From JBNRMW01 sp050309795 (GTDB taxonomy: Bacteria > Bacillota_I > Bacilli_A > Erysipelotrichales > Erysipelotrichaceae), in assembly GCA_050309795.1 (NCBI GenBank), contig JBNRMW010000001.1, positions 1 through 38,718 on the forward strand: a stretch of 38,718 nt of DNA. The letters run 5' to 3'. Numbering within the stretch: the stretch's first letter is position 1; each line of letters opens with the position of its first letter. The notes under the pieces are model-generated. The model was given only the letters and a program-made list of their open reading frames with translations, was not told the DNA's origin and did no database searches. The position numbers and the translations under genes are program-made. Below, piece after piece: positions 14,896 to 23,608 of this stretch.

Positions 14896-16149
14896 ATGTT
14901 TGATGACCCCAGTCTTTGGATGTTTTTAATTCTTACCCTAGTCGCTCTATTTTTCTATTCGCTTTTACAAAATTTCTTTTTACTAATGAATCATAACCGA
15001 GTCACTCAAATGAAATTATTAGAAGATCAAAAAGCGCTACGAGTGATTCGTTTAATAAATAAAAAAGACCAATTATTCCTCATGTTTAAAGTCGGCAAAA
15101 CAACCTTATTTTTAGTGGCTGCCTATCTTGTCTTGCAACTTTTACCACCATGGGGCTTATTGGTTTTATTTTTAATGATTATCCTTATGGTGGAGTTGTT
15201 ATCTTTGGTTCTTTCAAAAGTAAATCCAACCCTACACATTTTACGTTTTGGGACACTCACAACAATCCTTTATTATGTAAGTTTCCCAATCGTTCAACTT
15301 TTACAATTACTTCAAAATGGTCTCCAAATCCTCTTTAAGCCTCAAGTTGAGAATATTTTGGCAGAACAGGAATTATTGACCTTGGTTGACCAAGCAGAAA
15401 CAAGCGGAAAATTACCCGAAGCGGAAGGCGAATTAATTCGACGATCCATCGAATTCAAAGATATTTACATAGCAGATATCTTAACCCCACGAGTGGATGT
15501 CGAAGCCGTGAACATCCATTGGGATTTGATCCGAATACAACAAAAATTTGATGAAACCTCGTTTTCAAGATTACCAGTATATCAAGACAATATTGATAAC
15601 ATTATTGGAGTGATCTATGTCAAAGACTTTTTAAAACTAAATCCTGAAACAGATGCTTTGGAATCCATCATTAAACCCGCGCTCTTTACTTCCTTAAACT
15701 ATCCAATTATTAAACTGCTAAAACAACTACAACAATCAAAAAATCACTTAGCTATTGTTGTTGATGAATACGGAGGCACTGCAGGAATTGTTTCCCTTGA
15801 AGACATCATTGAAGAACTCGTTGGAGATATTTACGACGAGCACGACGATGTCGAAATTGAGGTTCAAATGCTCACAGCTAATACCTATCTTGTCAGCGGT
15901 CTGATGGATCTTGAAGATTTCTTCGAAGAGTTTGATTTCAAACAAGCTGCCGAAGAATACGAATCTACCACCGTTGCCGGCTGGGTTATGGACGAATTAG
16001 CACATATACCTGAAATAGGCGTGACCTTCGATTTTGAAGACAAACGCATCACGGTCACCGAAGCAGATGAGCGCCGCGTCATCAGCATCCGTCTGGAACA
16101 ATTAACCACTTCTGAAAGCGAGTCCGACAATGAAACCATTACGTCTTAA
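14896..16149 (+). CDS. CorC/HlyC-type CBS-domain membrane protein, divergent paralogue
   Basis: A 417-residue relative of the gene at 13324. The N-terminal 150 residues have about three to four hydrophobic helices but lack the recognisable DUF21 signature (no NGLFAMSE-like motif), so the membrane part has diverged. The cytosolic half is canonical: CBS pair with VVDEYGGTAGIVSLEDIIEELVGDIYDEHD, then a CorC_HlyC domain (about 330-405). I start at the ATG at 14896, which has AAAGGAG nine bases upstream; a GTG at 14887 overlaps that ribosome site. Its last 20 bases overlap the S9 peptidase start, making a two-gene operon. Role probably ion transport or its regulation, by family. Confidence 0.82.
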   Translation: MFDDPSLWMFLILTLVALFFYSLLQNFFLLMNHNRVTQMKLLEDQKALRVIRLINKKDQLFLMFKVGKTTLFLVAAYLVLQLLPPWGLLVLFLMIILMVELLSLVLSKVNPTLHILRFGTLTTILYYVSFPIVQLLQLLQNGLQILFKPQVENILAEQELLTLVDQAETSGKLPEAEGELIRRSIEFKDIYIADILTPRVDVEAVNIHWDLIRIQQKFDETSFSRLPVYQDNIDNIIGVIYVKDFLKLNPETDALESIIKPALFTSLNYPIIKLLKQLQQSKNHLAIVVDEYGGTAGIVSLEDIIEELVGDIYDEHDDVEIEVQMLTANTYLVSGLMDLEDFFEEFDFKQAAEEYESTTVAGWVMDELAHIPEIGVTFDFEDKRITVTEADERRVISIRLEQLTTSESESDNETITS

Positions 16150-18100
16150 TCAGTTTATTGACTTCCACTACCTCAGTAATTTAAAAACAAATCCAAGTAA
16201 GACTTGGGCAGCATTTGTTGTGAAAAAAGCTCATTTAGAAAACAACTCCTATGACTCTTGTATCTACATAACCGATGGTGAACAAGTTAAAGCTTTAACT
16301 GGTCTCAAAAAAGAATCCAACTACTTTTGGTTAGATGATAAACATCTACTCTTTAGTGGCAATCGTTTCTCGGAAAACAACGATGAGCTTATGACCACGT
16401 ACTATAAAATTGCGATTGATGGTGGAGAAGCGCAGTTCGCATTCACCCTGCCCTTTGTCGTCACCCGCATCGAACGATTTGATGATCAACGATTAATTGT
16501 GGTCGCAAAATCAGACCGAACACAACCAAATTTTTATACGTACTCCGCTAAAAAACGCACTCAAATCCTTAAAGATAGAAAAGAACGTGCTTTTTCCACG
16601 ACGCTGGACGAACTTCCTTTTTGGAGTAATGGAAGCTCGTATAATGAAAATCAACGAAAACGACTCTTTATTTACCATCTCGAATCGAAAGCGCTGACGC
16701 CAATTACATCCCCTGGATTTAACCTTATGAATCTTTATGTGGATGTCCAACAGAAGAAGCTTTACTTCAGTGGTGAAACCTATCAAAAAAAGGCTACCCG
16801 TCGCGAAGAGTTATATGTTTACGACGTGCACACAACCACACTCACTCGTTTATTGAAACGACAAATCTATAGTTATCGGGGCTTACATGTCCTTAAAAAC
16901 AAACTTCTCGTTGAAGCCACCAATAATCAAACCTATGGAATGAATCAAAACAGTAAATTTTATTTATATGATGTTAAAACCGACAAACTCCTTGAAAAAA
17001 GTGAAGAACTATTGATGGGAAATTCCTTAGGAAGTGATGTACGCTTAGGAAATAACGCCCGTACCCATGTTTTTAATCACGAACTCTATTATGTAACCAC
17101 CGTTAACGATCATAGTGAACTTTATAAGGTGAATAGCGACTTTGAGATTGAATTGGTTTATACTTCAACTGGATCCATCGATGGCTTTGTTTATTTAAAC
17201 CAACAATTATTAACGATTGAACTATTAGATACCCCTCAAGAACTTTATAAAATTACCAAAAACAAACGACGAGCCTTAACAAATATGAATACCAAACAAT
17301 TAGAAGAAACGTATATCGCACCGATTAAAACGTTTACTTTTTCATCAAATAATGATGTCCTAAACGGATATGTTTTACTACCCTATGGCTATACTGAAGA
17401 CCAGTCATATCCAGCTATTCTAAACATTCACGGCGGTCCGAAAACAGCCTATGGTCCCATCTACTACCACGAGATGCAGTATTGGGCATCCCAAGGTTAT
17501 TTTGTCTTTTATACCAATCCCCACGGCTCATCTGGACGCAGTGACAAATTTAGCGACATTCGCGGAAAATACGGATCCATTGAATACGAAGATTTAATGA
17601 CCCTCGTGGATGAAGTCTTGAAACGCTATCCACAAATCGATGAAAAACGACTAGGAGTGACCGGTGGTTCCTACGGGGGTTTTATGACGAATTGGATTAT
17701 CACCCATACCCATCGCTTCAAGGCAGCCGTAACCCAGCGGAGTATTTCCAATTGGCTCAGCTTCACAATCTCTGATATTGGCTATTTCTTTGCCCCAGAT
17801 CAAAATGCTGCCGATTACTATAGCCAGCAAGGCCAAGCCAAACTCTGGGATCATTCACCCTTAAAGTATATTCAACAAGCCAAAACACCGACCTTAATCA
17901 TTCATTCGGACAAAGATTACCGCTGTCCGATCGATCAAGGCTATCAGCTTTATAGCGCACTCATGGACTTACAAATACCAACAAAAATGATCGTTTTCCA
18001 TGACGAAAACCACGATTTATCCCGCAGTGGAAAACCCCAAGCACGGATTAAACGATTAGAAGAAATCACTTTATGGATGGATCAATATCTTAAAAAATAG
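16130..18100 (+). CDS. S9-family prolyl oligopeptidase-like serine peptidase
   Basis: A 656-residue peptidase of the S9C (acylaminoacyl-peptidase-like) group. Residues 1-400 form a degenerate beta-propeller; residues 410-656 are the alpha/beta-hydrolase domain with oxyanion HGGP (NIHGGP), nucleophile Ser514 in GGSYGGF, Asp596 in DKDYRCP and His628 in ENHDL, the complete triad. No signal peptide, so it acts in the cytosol on short peptides. The start at 16130 lies inside the end of the CorC-like gene, so translation is probably coupled. A strong bidirectional hairpin follows. Confidence 0.9.
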   Translation: MKPLRLNQFIDFHYLSNLKTNPSKTWAAFVVKKAHLENNSYDSCIYITDGEQVKALTGLKKESNYFWLDDKHLLFSGNRFSENNDELMTTYYKIAIDGGEAQFAFTLPFVVTRIERFDDQRLIVVAKSDRTQPNFYTYSAKKRTQILKDRKERAFSTTLDELPFWSNGSSYNENQRKRLFIYHLESKALTPITSPGFNLMNLYVDVQQKKLYFSGETYQKKATRREELYVYDVHTTTLTRLLKRQIYSYRGLHVLKNKLLVEATNNQTYGMNQNSKFYLYDVKTDKLLEKSEELLMGNSLGSDVRLGNNARTHVFNHELYYVTTVNDHSELYKVNSDFEIELVYTSTGSIDGFVYLNQQLLTIELLDTPQELYKITKNKRRALTNMNTKQLEETYIAPIKTFTFSSNNDVLNGYVLLPYGYTEDQSYPAILNIHGGPKTAYGPIYYHEMQYWASQGYFVFYTNPHGSSGRSDKFSDIRGKYGSIEYEDLMTLVDEVLKRYPQIDEKRLGVTGGSYGGFMTNWIITHTHRFKAAVTQRSISNWLSFTISDIGYFFAPDQNAADYYSQQGQAKLWDHSPLKYIQQAKTPTLIIHSDKDYRCPIDQGYQLYSALMDLQIPTKMIVFHDENHDLSRSGKPQARIKRLEEITLWMDQYLKK

Positions 18101-18105
18101 AAAAA

Positions 18106-18135
18106 GGCCCCAACGATCACATCGTCGCTGGGGCC
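18106..18135. terminator. Bidirectional GC-rich terminator
   Basis: GGCCCCAACGAT pairs with GTCGCTGGGGCC (one A-C mismatch and one G-T pair). Plus side is followed by ATTATCTTTT, minus side by TTTTTCTATTTTTT. It separates the convergent S9 peptidase and HAD genes. Confidence 0.8.
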
Positions 18136-18168
18136 ATTATCTTTTCTAGTATATCCAAGATTTTTAAA

Positions 18169-18834
18169 CTACTTTTCTAAATCAATTAGATACTGGATAA
18201 CTTCATCAAAATTATCAAAAACTGGATATTTCTCATTCCTGTTTTTTGAGGTATCCATTAAAATAATATGTTTAATCCCTGCCCGTTCAGCAGCTAATAT
18301 ACCCGCTGCCGAATCTTCAATAACAAGCGTTTTTTCTGGTGTGGAATCCAGTTGTTTCATCGCTCTTAAATAGATTTCCGGGTCTGGTTTACCCGCAAAA
18401 TCTCCAGTATCAACCAATACATCGTCGCGATCAAACCAGCGACCCAGTTCAAATGTTTCAAAATAGAAATCAACATTAGGTGTTGGTGCACCGGTAGCTA
18501 TGGTATACGGGATCCGTTGATAATCCAAATAATCAAATAAATTATAGGACCCCTCCGTTAACTTCAATCCATCGCCACGATCCATTAACATTTGACGGTA
18601 TAACCGTTCTTTACCTTCCGAATGTTTTTCAATTTCTTCTTTCGTCAAGTCTTCGGAAAGGTATTCTAATAAAATTTTTGTATTCGATCGACCTTGGATA
18701 TTGTCACGATATTCCGAGTCAGGAATATGTTGATTCAACTGGGAAAACAAATACTGTAACCAAGATTGTTGATTCTCATCGTCGTCTTGTAGTAAAGTCC
18801 CATTAAAATCAAAAATCACCGCTTCAAATCGCAT
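18169..18834 (-). CDS. HAD-superfamily phosphatase, beta-phosphoglucomutase-like
   Basis: A 221-residue HAD hydrolase with a C1 helical cap: motif I FDFNGTL (Asp nucleophile at residue 9; the second position is Asn where most phosphatases have Asp), motif II TGAP, Lys in AGKPDPEIYLRAM and motif III VIEDSAAGILAAERAGI. The DxN form of motif I is unusual, because the second Asp is the general acid/base; it may lower or change activity. The TAA of the flavodiiron gene and this ATG share one base, so the two are coupled. Substrate not predictable; family members act on sugar phosphates. Confidence 0.82.
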   Translation of the reverse strand: MRFEAVIFDFNGTLLQDDDENQQSWLQYLFSQLNQHIPDSEYRDNIQGRSNTKILLEYLSEDLTKEEIEKHSEGKERLYRQMLMDRGDGLKLTEGSYNLFDYLDYQRIPYTIATGAPTPNVDFYFETFELGRWFDRDDVLVDTGDFAGKPDPEIYLRAMKQLDSTPEKTLVIEDSAAGILAAERAGIKHIILMDTSKNRNEKYPVFDNFDEVIQYLIDLEK

Positions 18835-20051
18835 TATTTTTCTCCTAAAATAGATAAAGCCAAACGTTCGGCTAATTGGTCTAACGCTTCTTTTTGATCT
18901 TCTTTTAAAGCCGACTTGATAAGGAAAGTATCGTCTAGAATGGTGATATCCTTACCCCGATTTAAAATTTCACGCATTTGATCGGCTGCTTTCGAACCCC
19001 AACTCATATTCGTTAACATCGCCACAGTCCTTTGCCGATAACCCGTATCCACAAGATGATCTAAAAAGTGCGCCATTTCATGGTAAAGACCCGTGTTATA
19101 GGTGAGTCCTGTAAACACCGCATGCGAGAAGCGATGGGCTTGCGCTAAAATGTAAGATGAATGTGTATTGGAAACATCATAAATATGAATGTTTTTAACC
19201 CCTTTTTCCGCTAACTTTGTTGCTAAAATTTGGATGGCTTGTTCGGTGTTTCCATACATCGACGCAAAAACAAGCACCACACCTTTATCTTCAGGCTCAT
19301 ATTTTGACCATGTATCGTATTTTTCCAACAATAATTGGCGACTCACAACATCGTCCAAAACAGGACCGTGGAGCGGGGCAATCATGTTAATTTCTAAATC
19401 TGCGACCTTTTTAAAGAGCATTTGGACTTGGGCACCAAACTTGCCGACAATGTTTAAGTAATAGCGTCGGTACTCATCTAACCAATCCTTCTCGATATCA
19501 AGTTCGCTACTAAAAATATTCCCATTTAGCGCATTGAATGTACCAAAAGCATCCGCTGTAAACCAAGTTTTAGTCGTAGACTCGTAACTCGTAAACACTT
19601 CTGGCCAATGGACCATCGGTGCCATGAAAAACGTTAGTTCGTGTTTTCCGAGTTTTAAAGTGTCCTTCTCTTTAATTAAATGATAGCGGTCTTTATACTG
19701 GTCGCTATAAAATTGTTCAAAAAAGGTGAAAGTTTTAGCATTACCAACAAATTTAGCTTCTGGATACGAATTTAAGACGTGTACAACATTTCGGCAATGA
19801 TCTGGTTCCATATGATGAACAATTAAATAATCAAGGGTGCGTCCATCTAAGGCAGCGTGAACATTTTCCAAATATTGTTCAGTAACTGCGGTATCTACCG
19901 TATCCATTAACACCGTCTTGTCGTCGATAATGACATAAGAGTTATAGGAAACCCCTTGGGTGAGTGGGAACATGTTCTCGAATCTTGGGATTCGACGATC
20001 ACTTGCTCCTACCCAATAAATTGAATCTCTAATTTTTCTAATGTTTTCCAT
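18834..20051 (-). CDS. fprA: Flavodiiron protein (A-type flavoprotein, FprA)
   Basis: Flavodiiron proteins reduce O2 to water and/or NO to N2O, protecting anaerobes and facultative cells. The 405 residues have the metallo-beta-lactamase-like domain with the diiron ligands H80, E82, D84 and H85 (HMEPDH), a further His in MVHWPE, Asp in TADAFG and His in PLHGP, followed by a flavodoxin domain (about 255-400) with the FMN phosphate loop ASMYGNTEQA. No rubredoxin extension, so electrons come from a separate partner. AGGAGG precedes the ATG. It leads a two-gene operon with the HAD phosphatase. Confidence 0.93.
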   Translation of the reverse strand: MENIRKIRDSIYWVGASDRRIPRFENMFPLTQGVSYNSYVIIDDKTVLMDTVDTAVTEQYLENVHAALDGRTLDYLIVHHMEPDHCRNVVHVLNSYPEAKFVGNAKTFTFFEQFYSDQYKDRYHLIKEKDTLKLGKHELTFFMAPMVHWPEVFTSYESTTKTWFTADAFGTFNALNGNIFSSELDIEKDWLDEYRRYYLNIVGKFGAQVQMLFKKVADLEINMIAPLHGPVLDDVVSRQLLLEKYDTWSKYEPEDKGVVLVFASMYGNTEQAIQILATKLAEKGVKNIHIYDVSNTHSSYILAQAHRFSHAVFTGLTYNTGLYHEMAHFLDHLVDTGYRQRTVAMLTNMSWGSKAADQMREILNRGKDITILDDTFLIKSALKEDQKEALDQLAERLALSILGEK

Positions 20052-20069
20052 GCATCCTCCTTATTTCTA

Positions 20070-20098
20070 TTGCAAAGAATTAAAATATTGTGTATGAT
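20070..20098 (+). promoter_or_regulatory. Promoter of tRNA-Thr
   Basis: TTGCAA, 17-bp spacer, TATGAT; predicted start about five bases before the tRNA 5' end at 20110. Confidence 0.6.
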
Positions 20099-20109
20099 AA
20101 TTGAGCAAT

Positions 20110-20183
20110 GCCGCCATAGTTTAATGGTAAAACAGAGCAATGGTAATGCTCAGCTTCCAGTTCAATCCTGGGTGGCGGCACCA
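20110..20183 (+). tRNA. tRNA-Thr (anticodon GGT)
   Basis: A 74-nt cloverleaf can be drawn: acceptor GCCGCCA/TGGCGGC (7 bp perfect), D arm GTTT-AATGGTA-AAAC, anticodon arm GAGCA-ATGGTAA-TGCTC with anticodon GGT (threonine, codons ACC/ACT), 4-nt variable loop, T arm TCCAG-TTCAATC-CTGGG, discriminator A and encoded CCA. It stands alone with its own promoter and terminator. Confidence 0.93.
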
Positions 20184-20194
20184 TCTTTTAACTT

Positions 20195-20216
20195 AAAAGC
20201 ACATGGTGCTTTTTTT
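20195..20216. terminator. Terminator of tRNA-Thr
   Basis: 8-bp stem AAAAGCAC/GTGCTTTT with a 3-base loop and T-run, reaching the stop of the convergent GNAT gene (20215), so it can act on both strands. Confidence 0.75.
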
Positions 20217-20664
20217 AATTGGTCAACCGATCCTCAATCAAAATGCGTTCTAAAAGCATACCTGCTTGGTTGGCTTGTTGATCAAAGAAATTCTCAATCG
20301 CGACAAAGCCATTGGTGTTAAGAAAATTTATGGCTGGGATATTGTTAATAAAGACTCGGGCAAACATTTTCTGTGTATGCGTTGATAACTCATCCAAGAG
20401 CGCTTCGCCGATACCTGCTCGCTGATAATCAGGATGAACATTAATCGCATTAAGCATCATCTGCATATTCAGAGAAGCAAAACCGACAACTTTTCCTTCA
20501 ATTTCATATACATAGGTTTTGGATTCCAATAATTGACCTACCATAAACATCTCATATTGATTTGTCCAGTACGTCGCATCGATCTCGGGATGGGCTTGAA
20601 TATTACTAGTCAACCAAATATCCATTACCTCTTTTAAATCTGCCGTTAAGAACCGACGAATCAT
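20215..20664 (-). CDS. GNAT-family N-acetyltransferase
   Basis: A 149-residue GNAT protein. Motif A with the acetyl-CoA pyrophosphate loop is visible as VHPDYQRAGIGEALLDEL (about 77-94), preceded by the strand GKVVGFASL and followed by FINNIPAINFLNTNGF, the usual alpha4-beta6 region. Substrate unknown; it resembles YjaB/RimI-like small acetyltransferases. Its start overlaps the coaD stop by four bases, and it is the last gene of the operon that begins at 23497. Confidence 0.88.
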   Translation of the reverse strand: MIRRFLTADLKEVMDIWLTSNIQAHPEIDATYWTNQYEMFMVGQLLESKTYVYEIEGKVVGFASLNMQMMLNAINVHPDYQRAGIGEALLDELSTHTQKMFARVFINNIPAINFLNTNGFVAIENFFDQQANQAGMLLERILIEDRLTN

Positions 20665-21140
20665 TGTTGACCTAGCTTTTCTAAGAGAGCTTTTTTCACA
20701 TGCTCGGGTACCGTTGAGTCAATATTTCCCTTATAATAAGCGATTTCTTTAACCGTAGATGAAGAAATAAAGGAATACTCCGGTTTAGAAACAAAGAAAA
20801 TCGTTTCAATTTCTGGGGCTAACATCATGTTTGCGGTCGCATTTTGTAATTCATACAAATAATCCGTAACCGCACGAATACCCCGTATAATGGCACTGGC
20901 ACCAACCTTACGCGCGAGTTCGACCGTTAATCCGTCATCGGCAATTACGGATACGTTTTTTTCTTGGACAATTGCTTGTTCAATCATCTCCACTCGTTGC
21001 TCAATGCTGAAGGTTGATTGTTTTTGGGGATTATTCATAATCGCAATAATCACTTCATCAAAAACTTTCGTTGCGCGGCGAATGACATCCAGATGTCCGT
21101 TGGTAATCGGATCAAACGATCCTGGATAAATTGCTTTCAT
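20661..21140 (-). CDS. coaD: Phosphopantetheine adenylyltransferase
   Basis: Transfers AMP from ATP to 4'-phosphopantetheine, the penultimate step of coenzyme A synthesis. The 159 residues begin with YPGSFDPITNGHLDVIRR, holding the (T/H)xGH nucleotidyltransferase motif, and include IIRGIRAVTDY and the second nucleotide motif FISSSTVKEIA. Length is exactly that of the family. The four-base overlaps with the NYN gene upstream and the GNAT gene downstream put it in the operon 23497-20215. Confidence 0.97.
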   Translation of the reverse strand: MKAIYPGSFDPITNGHLDVIRRATKVFDEVIIAIMNNPQKQSTFSIEQRVEMIEQAIVQEKNVSVIADDGLTVELARKVGASAIIRGIRAVTDYLYELQNATANMMLAPEIETIFFVSKPEYSFISSSTVKEIAYYKGNIDSTVPEHVKKALLEKLGQQ

Positions 21141-21868
21141 CGTTCATCCTTTCTATTTTTAATATAAATGTGTTTAATGCCTGGATTCATCGTTGGACGT
21201 TCGTCAATATCAAAGGCATTCAAATCTTTAATTAAAGAAGACAATTTATAATACCCATAATTTCGAGGGTCAAAGTCTGCACGTTTTTTGTTAATTAGGT
21301 TACCGACATCTGCTAAACTTGCATAACCGCTATCATCAGCTAAGTCGTTGATGGTATTGGTAATTAACGTTAACAGCATGTCACGATCTTTAACAGATAA
21401 CTTGGAACGCTTCTGTTTAGTTGGCGACGGTTGAATGATGTTCAAATAAATAAATCGATCACAGGCTTTAACAAAAGGTTGAGGCGTTTTCTGTTCCCCC
21501 ATGCCAATGACCAATTTCCCTTCTTCTCGTAAGCGAACAGCCAGTTTCGTGAAGTCTGAATCAGAAGAAACAATACAAAAACCCTCCACATTTCCTGTAT
21601 ATAATAAATCCATCGCATCGATAATGAGGGCAGAGTCCGTCGCATTTTTACCCATGGTATAGGCAAATTGCTGGATTGGGGTAATTGCGTTTTCTAATAA
21701 TGTGGATTTCCATCCTTCATTATTTGGTTTGGTCCAGTCGCTATATATTCGTTTTACGGTTGGTACGCCGTATTTGGCGACTTCTTCAACGACCGCATTT
21801 AAATATTGATAGGACGCATTGTCTCCATCGATTAAAATCGCAAATCGTTTATCGTTATTGTGTTTCAT
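21137..21868 (-). CDS. NYN-domain ribonuclease-like protein with C-terminal OST-HTH domain
   Basis: A 243-residue protein with an N-terminal NYN (PIN-like) domain: IDGDNAS supplies the first Asp, TDSALIIDAMDLLY the middle acidic pair, and VSSDSDFTKLA the last Asp-rich motif, all consistent with an intact metal-dependent nuclease site. The C-terminal 80 residues (LADVGNLINKKRADFDPRNYGYYKLSSLI) match the OST-HTH/LOTUS domain, which is associated with RNA binding. Probably a cytosolic RNase; targets unknown. Overlaps both neighbours by four bases. Confidence 0.85.
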   Translation of the reverse strand: MKHNNDKRFAILIDGDNASYQYLNAVVEEVAKYGVPTVKRIYSDWTKPNNEGWKSTLLENAITPIQQFAYTMGKNATDSALIIDAMDLLYTGNVEGFCIVSSDSDFTKLAVRLREEGKLVIGMGEQKTPQPFVKACDRFIYLNIIQPSPTKQKRSKLSVKDRDMLLTLITNTINDLADDSGYASLADVGNLINKKRADFDPRNYGYYKLSSLIKDLNAFDIDERPTMNPGIKHIYIKNRKDER

Positions 21869-23052
21869 ACTTCTCCTTCAAGTTTGTTTAAAATATCCTG
21901 CGCAAATTCTTTAAAAATTGAAACAATCGTGAAAGAACTCGGCGTTTGGGCTAGGTCCATAAGGGAAAGCTTTTGGTTTTTAATTAATTGGAACACGTCC
22001 GCGACACTACGTGCATCTTTACAATAAAATGTCCCCGCATTAAAGCGATTGGTTTTTTTATTATAAGTTAATTCAATACCGCCATCAAAAGCGAACTTAC
22101 TCTGAAAATAAGACAAGTCTGTTAAATCTTTTTGAACAATTAGATCATCCTTTAAATCAGGGGACCCTATTTGAACAAATGGGGGATTAAGATGAAGTTC
22201 TAAAAATTCTGATTCATCGACTTCAAGCAGATGAAGAGCCTCGTATTGCCCATAATAAGGCAACAAATCAATAGGTTTTCCAGCCACAAAATACGCTTCA
22301 ACAATCAAGGAATTCGGTTGATTCATCGAGATAAAGTCCAGTTCTAAATGCTGCACCTTATCGGTTAACTCAATGTTGGTTGTGCGCGGATAAAATTCGA
22401 TACCAAATTCAGCCAAGCGATCGCGGATTCCGTCACGGAAATATAAGGACTGTACTTCTTGTAAAGCATTTTTAGTAATTAAGACCGATACTTTACTTCC
22501 ATAGCGCGCCCACAAATACGCTATTTCTAGCGCCTCTAAAGAATCCATCTCCACAGCAATCGCTTTTGGTAAATATTGAAAATGCACCACATCGCCAAAG
22601 GTATAAACAAATGGATTGGTCTCCTCAAGGGATCGATACTCTTTTGGTGTTAAGTAGGCTTCATCAAATGTAAATTCTTCTTTTCGATTAAGCCAAGAAA
22701 GCACTAGCTGCTTGTTGTCTTTAATGTGAACTTTGCCCGATTTGAAGTCCACCCCTTTTTCAGCTAGCCACGCCTTCTGTTCTGCATCACTTACTCGGGC
22801 TCTTTCTTCATATCCAAAAACCACTTGTTCGAAAAAAGCAAATTGCTCGTCAAACGTTTTCGAGACATCGGTTTCTAAATCCTGACTAATATCGTAAAGC
22901 ATCCGCACCAAAGGGTGTTGGAAATCAATGTTTTGATGATGCTGATACATGGTTCGATCCTCAATCACGAGAACCTTTTGATGGCGATGTTGGAAAAGCC
23001 TTGTTTCCAAATCACGGGGAATACCAATAAAAACAACCTCATAATGAATCAT
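21865..23052 (-). CDS. Flavin disulfide reductase-like protein without cofactor-binding motifs
   Basis: The 395 residues keep the outline of dihydrolipoamide dehydrogenase/mercuric reductase-type proteins: an N-terminal strand YEVVFIG, a second nucleotide domain with LPKAIAVEMDSLEALEIAYLWARYGSKVSVLI (161-192) and a C-terminal dimerisation-like part. But the FAD loop GxGxxG reads GIPRDL, the NAD(P) loop GGGxxG reads EMDSLE, and no CxxxxC redox pair is present. I infer that it binds neither cofactor normally and has become a non-enzymatic protein. It overlaps the EIIB-like gene by 14 bases and the NYN gene by four, so it is expressed in a housekeeping operon and is not decaying (long intact frame). 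The homology is from pattern only. Confidence 0.6.
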   Translation of the reverse strand: MIHYEVVFIGIPRDLETRLFQHRHQKVLVIEDRTMYQHHQNIDFQHPLVRMLYDISQDLETDVSKTFDEQFAFFEQVVFGYEERARVSDAEQKAWLAEKGVDFKSGKVHIKDNKQLVLSWLNRKEEFTFDEAYLTPKEYRSLEETNPFVYTFGDVVHFQYLPKAIAVEMDSLEALEIAYLWARYGSKVSVLITKNALQEVQSLYFRDGIRDRLAEFGIEFYPRTTNIELTDKVQHLELDFISMNQPNSLIVEAYFVAGKPIDLLPYYGQYEALHLLEVDESEFLELHLNPPFVQIGSPDLKDDLIVQKDLTDLSYFQSKFAFDGGIELTYNKKTNRFNAGTFYCKDARSVADVFQLIKNQKLSLMDLAQTPSSFTIVSIFKEFAQDILNKLEGEV

Positions 23053-23497
23053 TGTGTTGACCTACGACTGTTCTAATGGATTCATATATTTTTTGAGTAT
23101 GCTCTTTCGTTATTAACTGAATTTCTGTATTGGATGGCTTAATGATGCCACTGATCCCCAACTTACGTAAGTCTTCTGCTTCAATTTTTGTTGAGTCTGT
23201 GACTTTTAACTTGACGCGCGTTTGACAAGCTTGGACGGCTGTAATTTCCGTGTTTGCTTGAATCGTTTCCAATACTTGCTTTGAAATATCCACGAGATCT
23301 TTTTTCGCTAAAAGATCGGAGGGTTGCGTTTTGAGTATACGATACATTCTAAACACAAACACTAAAAAGATAAGACCAAGACTAATTAGTAATTGTGTTA
23401 AGTTGATACTATCAACAACAAACATATAAACAAAAAATCCAGACAAACCCAAGACTAGTAACAAGAGAAAGATCACATTAATTTTCTTCTGTTCCAT
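23039..23497 (-). CDS. Membrane-anchored orphan PTS EIIB-like domain
   Basis: A 152-residue protein with two N-terminal membrane helices (about 7-27 and 33-52) and a cytosolic domain that resembles the glucose-type EIIB fold: TAVQACQTRVKLKVTD has the phosphorylatable Cys (C91) followed by TR, and the later KLGISGIIKPSNTEIQLI matches the EIIB strand pattern. No EIIC permease or EIIA is nearby, so it is probably not a sugar transporter by itself and may act in regulation or phosphate relay. GAGG five bases before ATG. First gene of the five-gene operon running to 20215. Confidence 0.65.
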   Translation of the reverse strand: MEQKKINVIFLLLLVLGLSGFFVYMFVVDSINLTQLLISLGLIFLVFVFRMYRILKTQPSDLLAKKDLVDISKQVLETIQANTEITAVQACQTRVKLKVTDSTKIEAEDLRKLGISGIIKPSNTEIQLITKEHTQKIYESIRTVVGQHNDSL

Positions 23498-23568
23498 TTA
23501 AACCTCACTTCCCTAACATTATTATACGCTAAGTTGAGTAGATTTGTAAGAACTCTACTAAACAATGG

Positions 23569-23574
23569 TATAAT
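23569..23574 (+). promoter_or_regulatory. Promoter -10 of the DUF4236 gene
   Basis: TATAAT preceded by TGG (extended -10), 35 bases before the ATG at 23609. Confidence 0.5.
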
Positions 23575-23608
23575 TGAAGCAAATAATACAAACAGGAGAG
23601 AGATAATT

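Noticed and set aside
20110..20183. tRNA read as glycine because of its D arm
   Set aside because: The 7-base anticodon loop ATGGTAA places GGT at positions 34-36, which is threonine.
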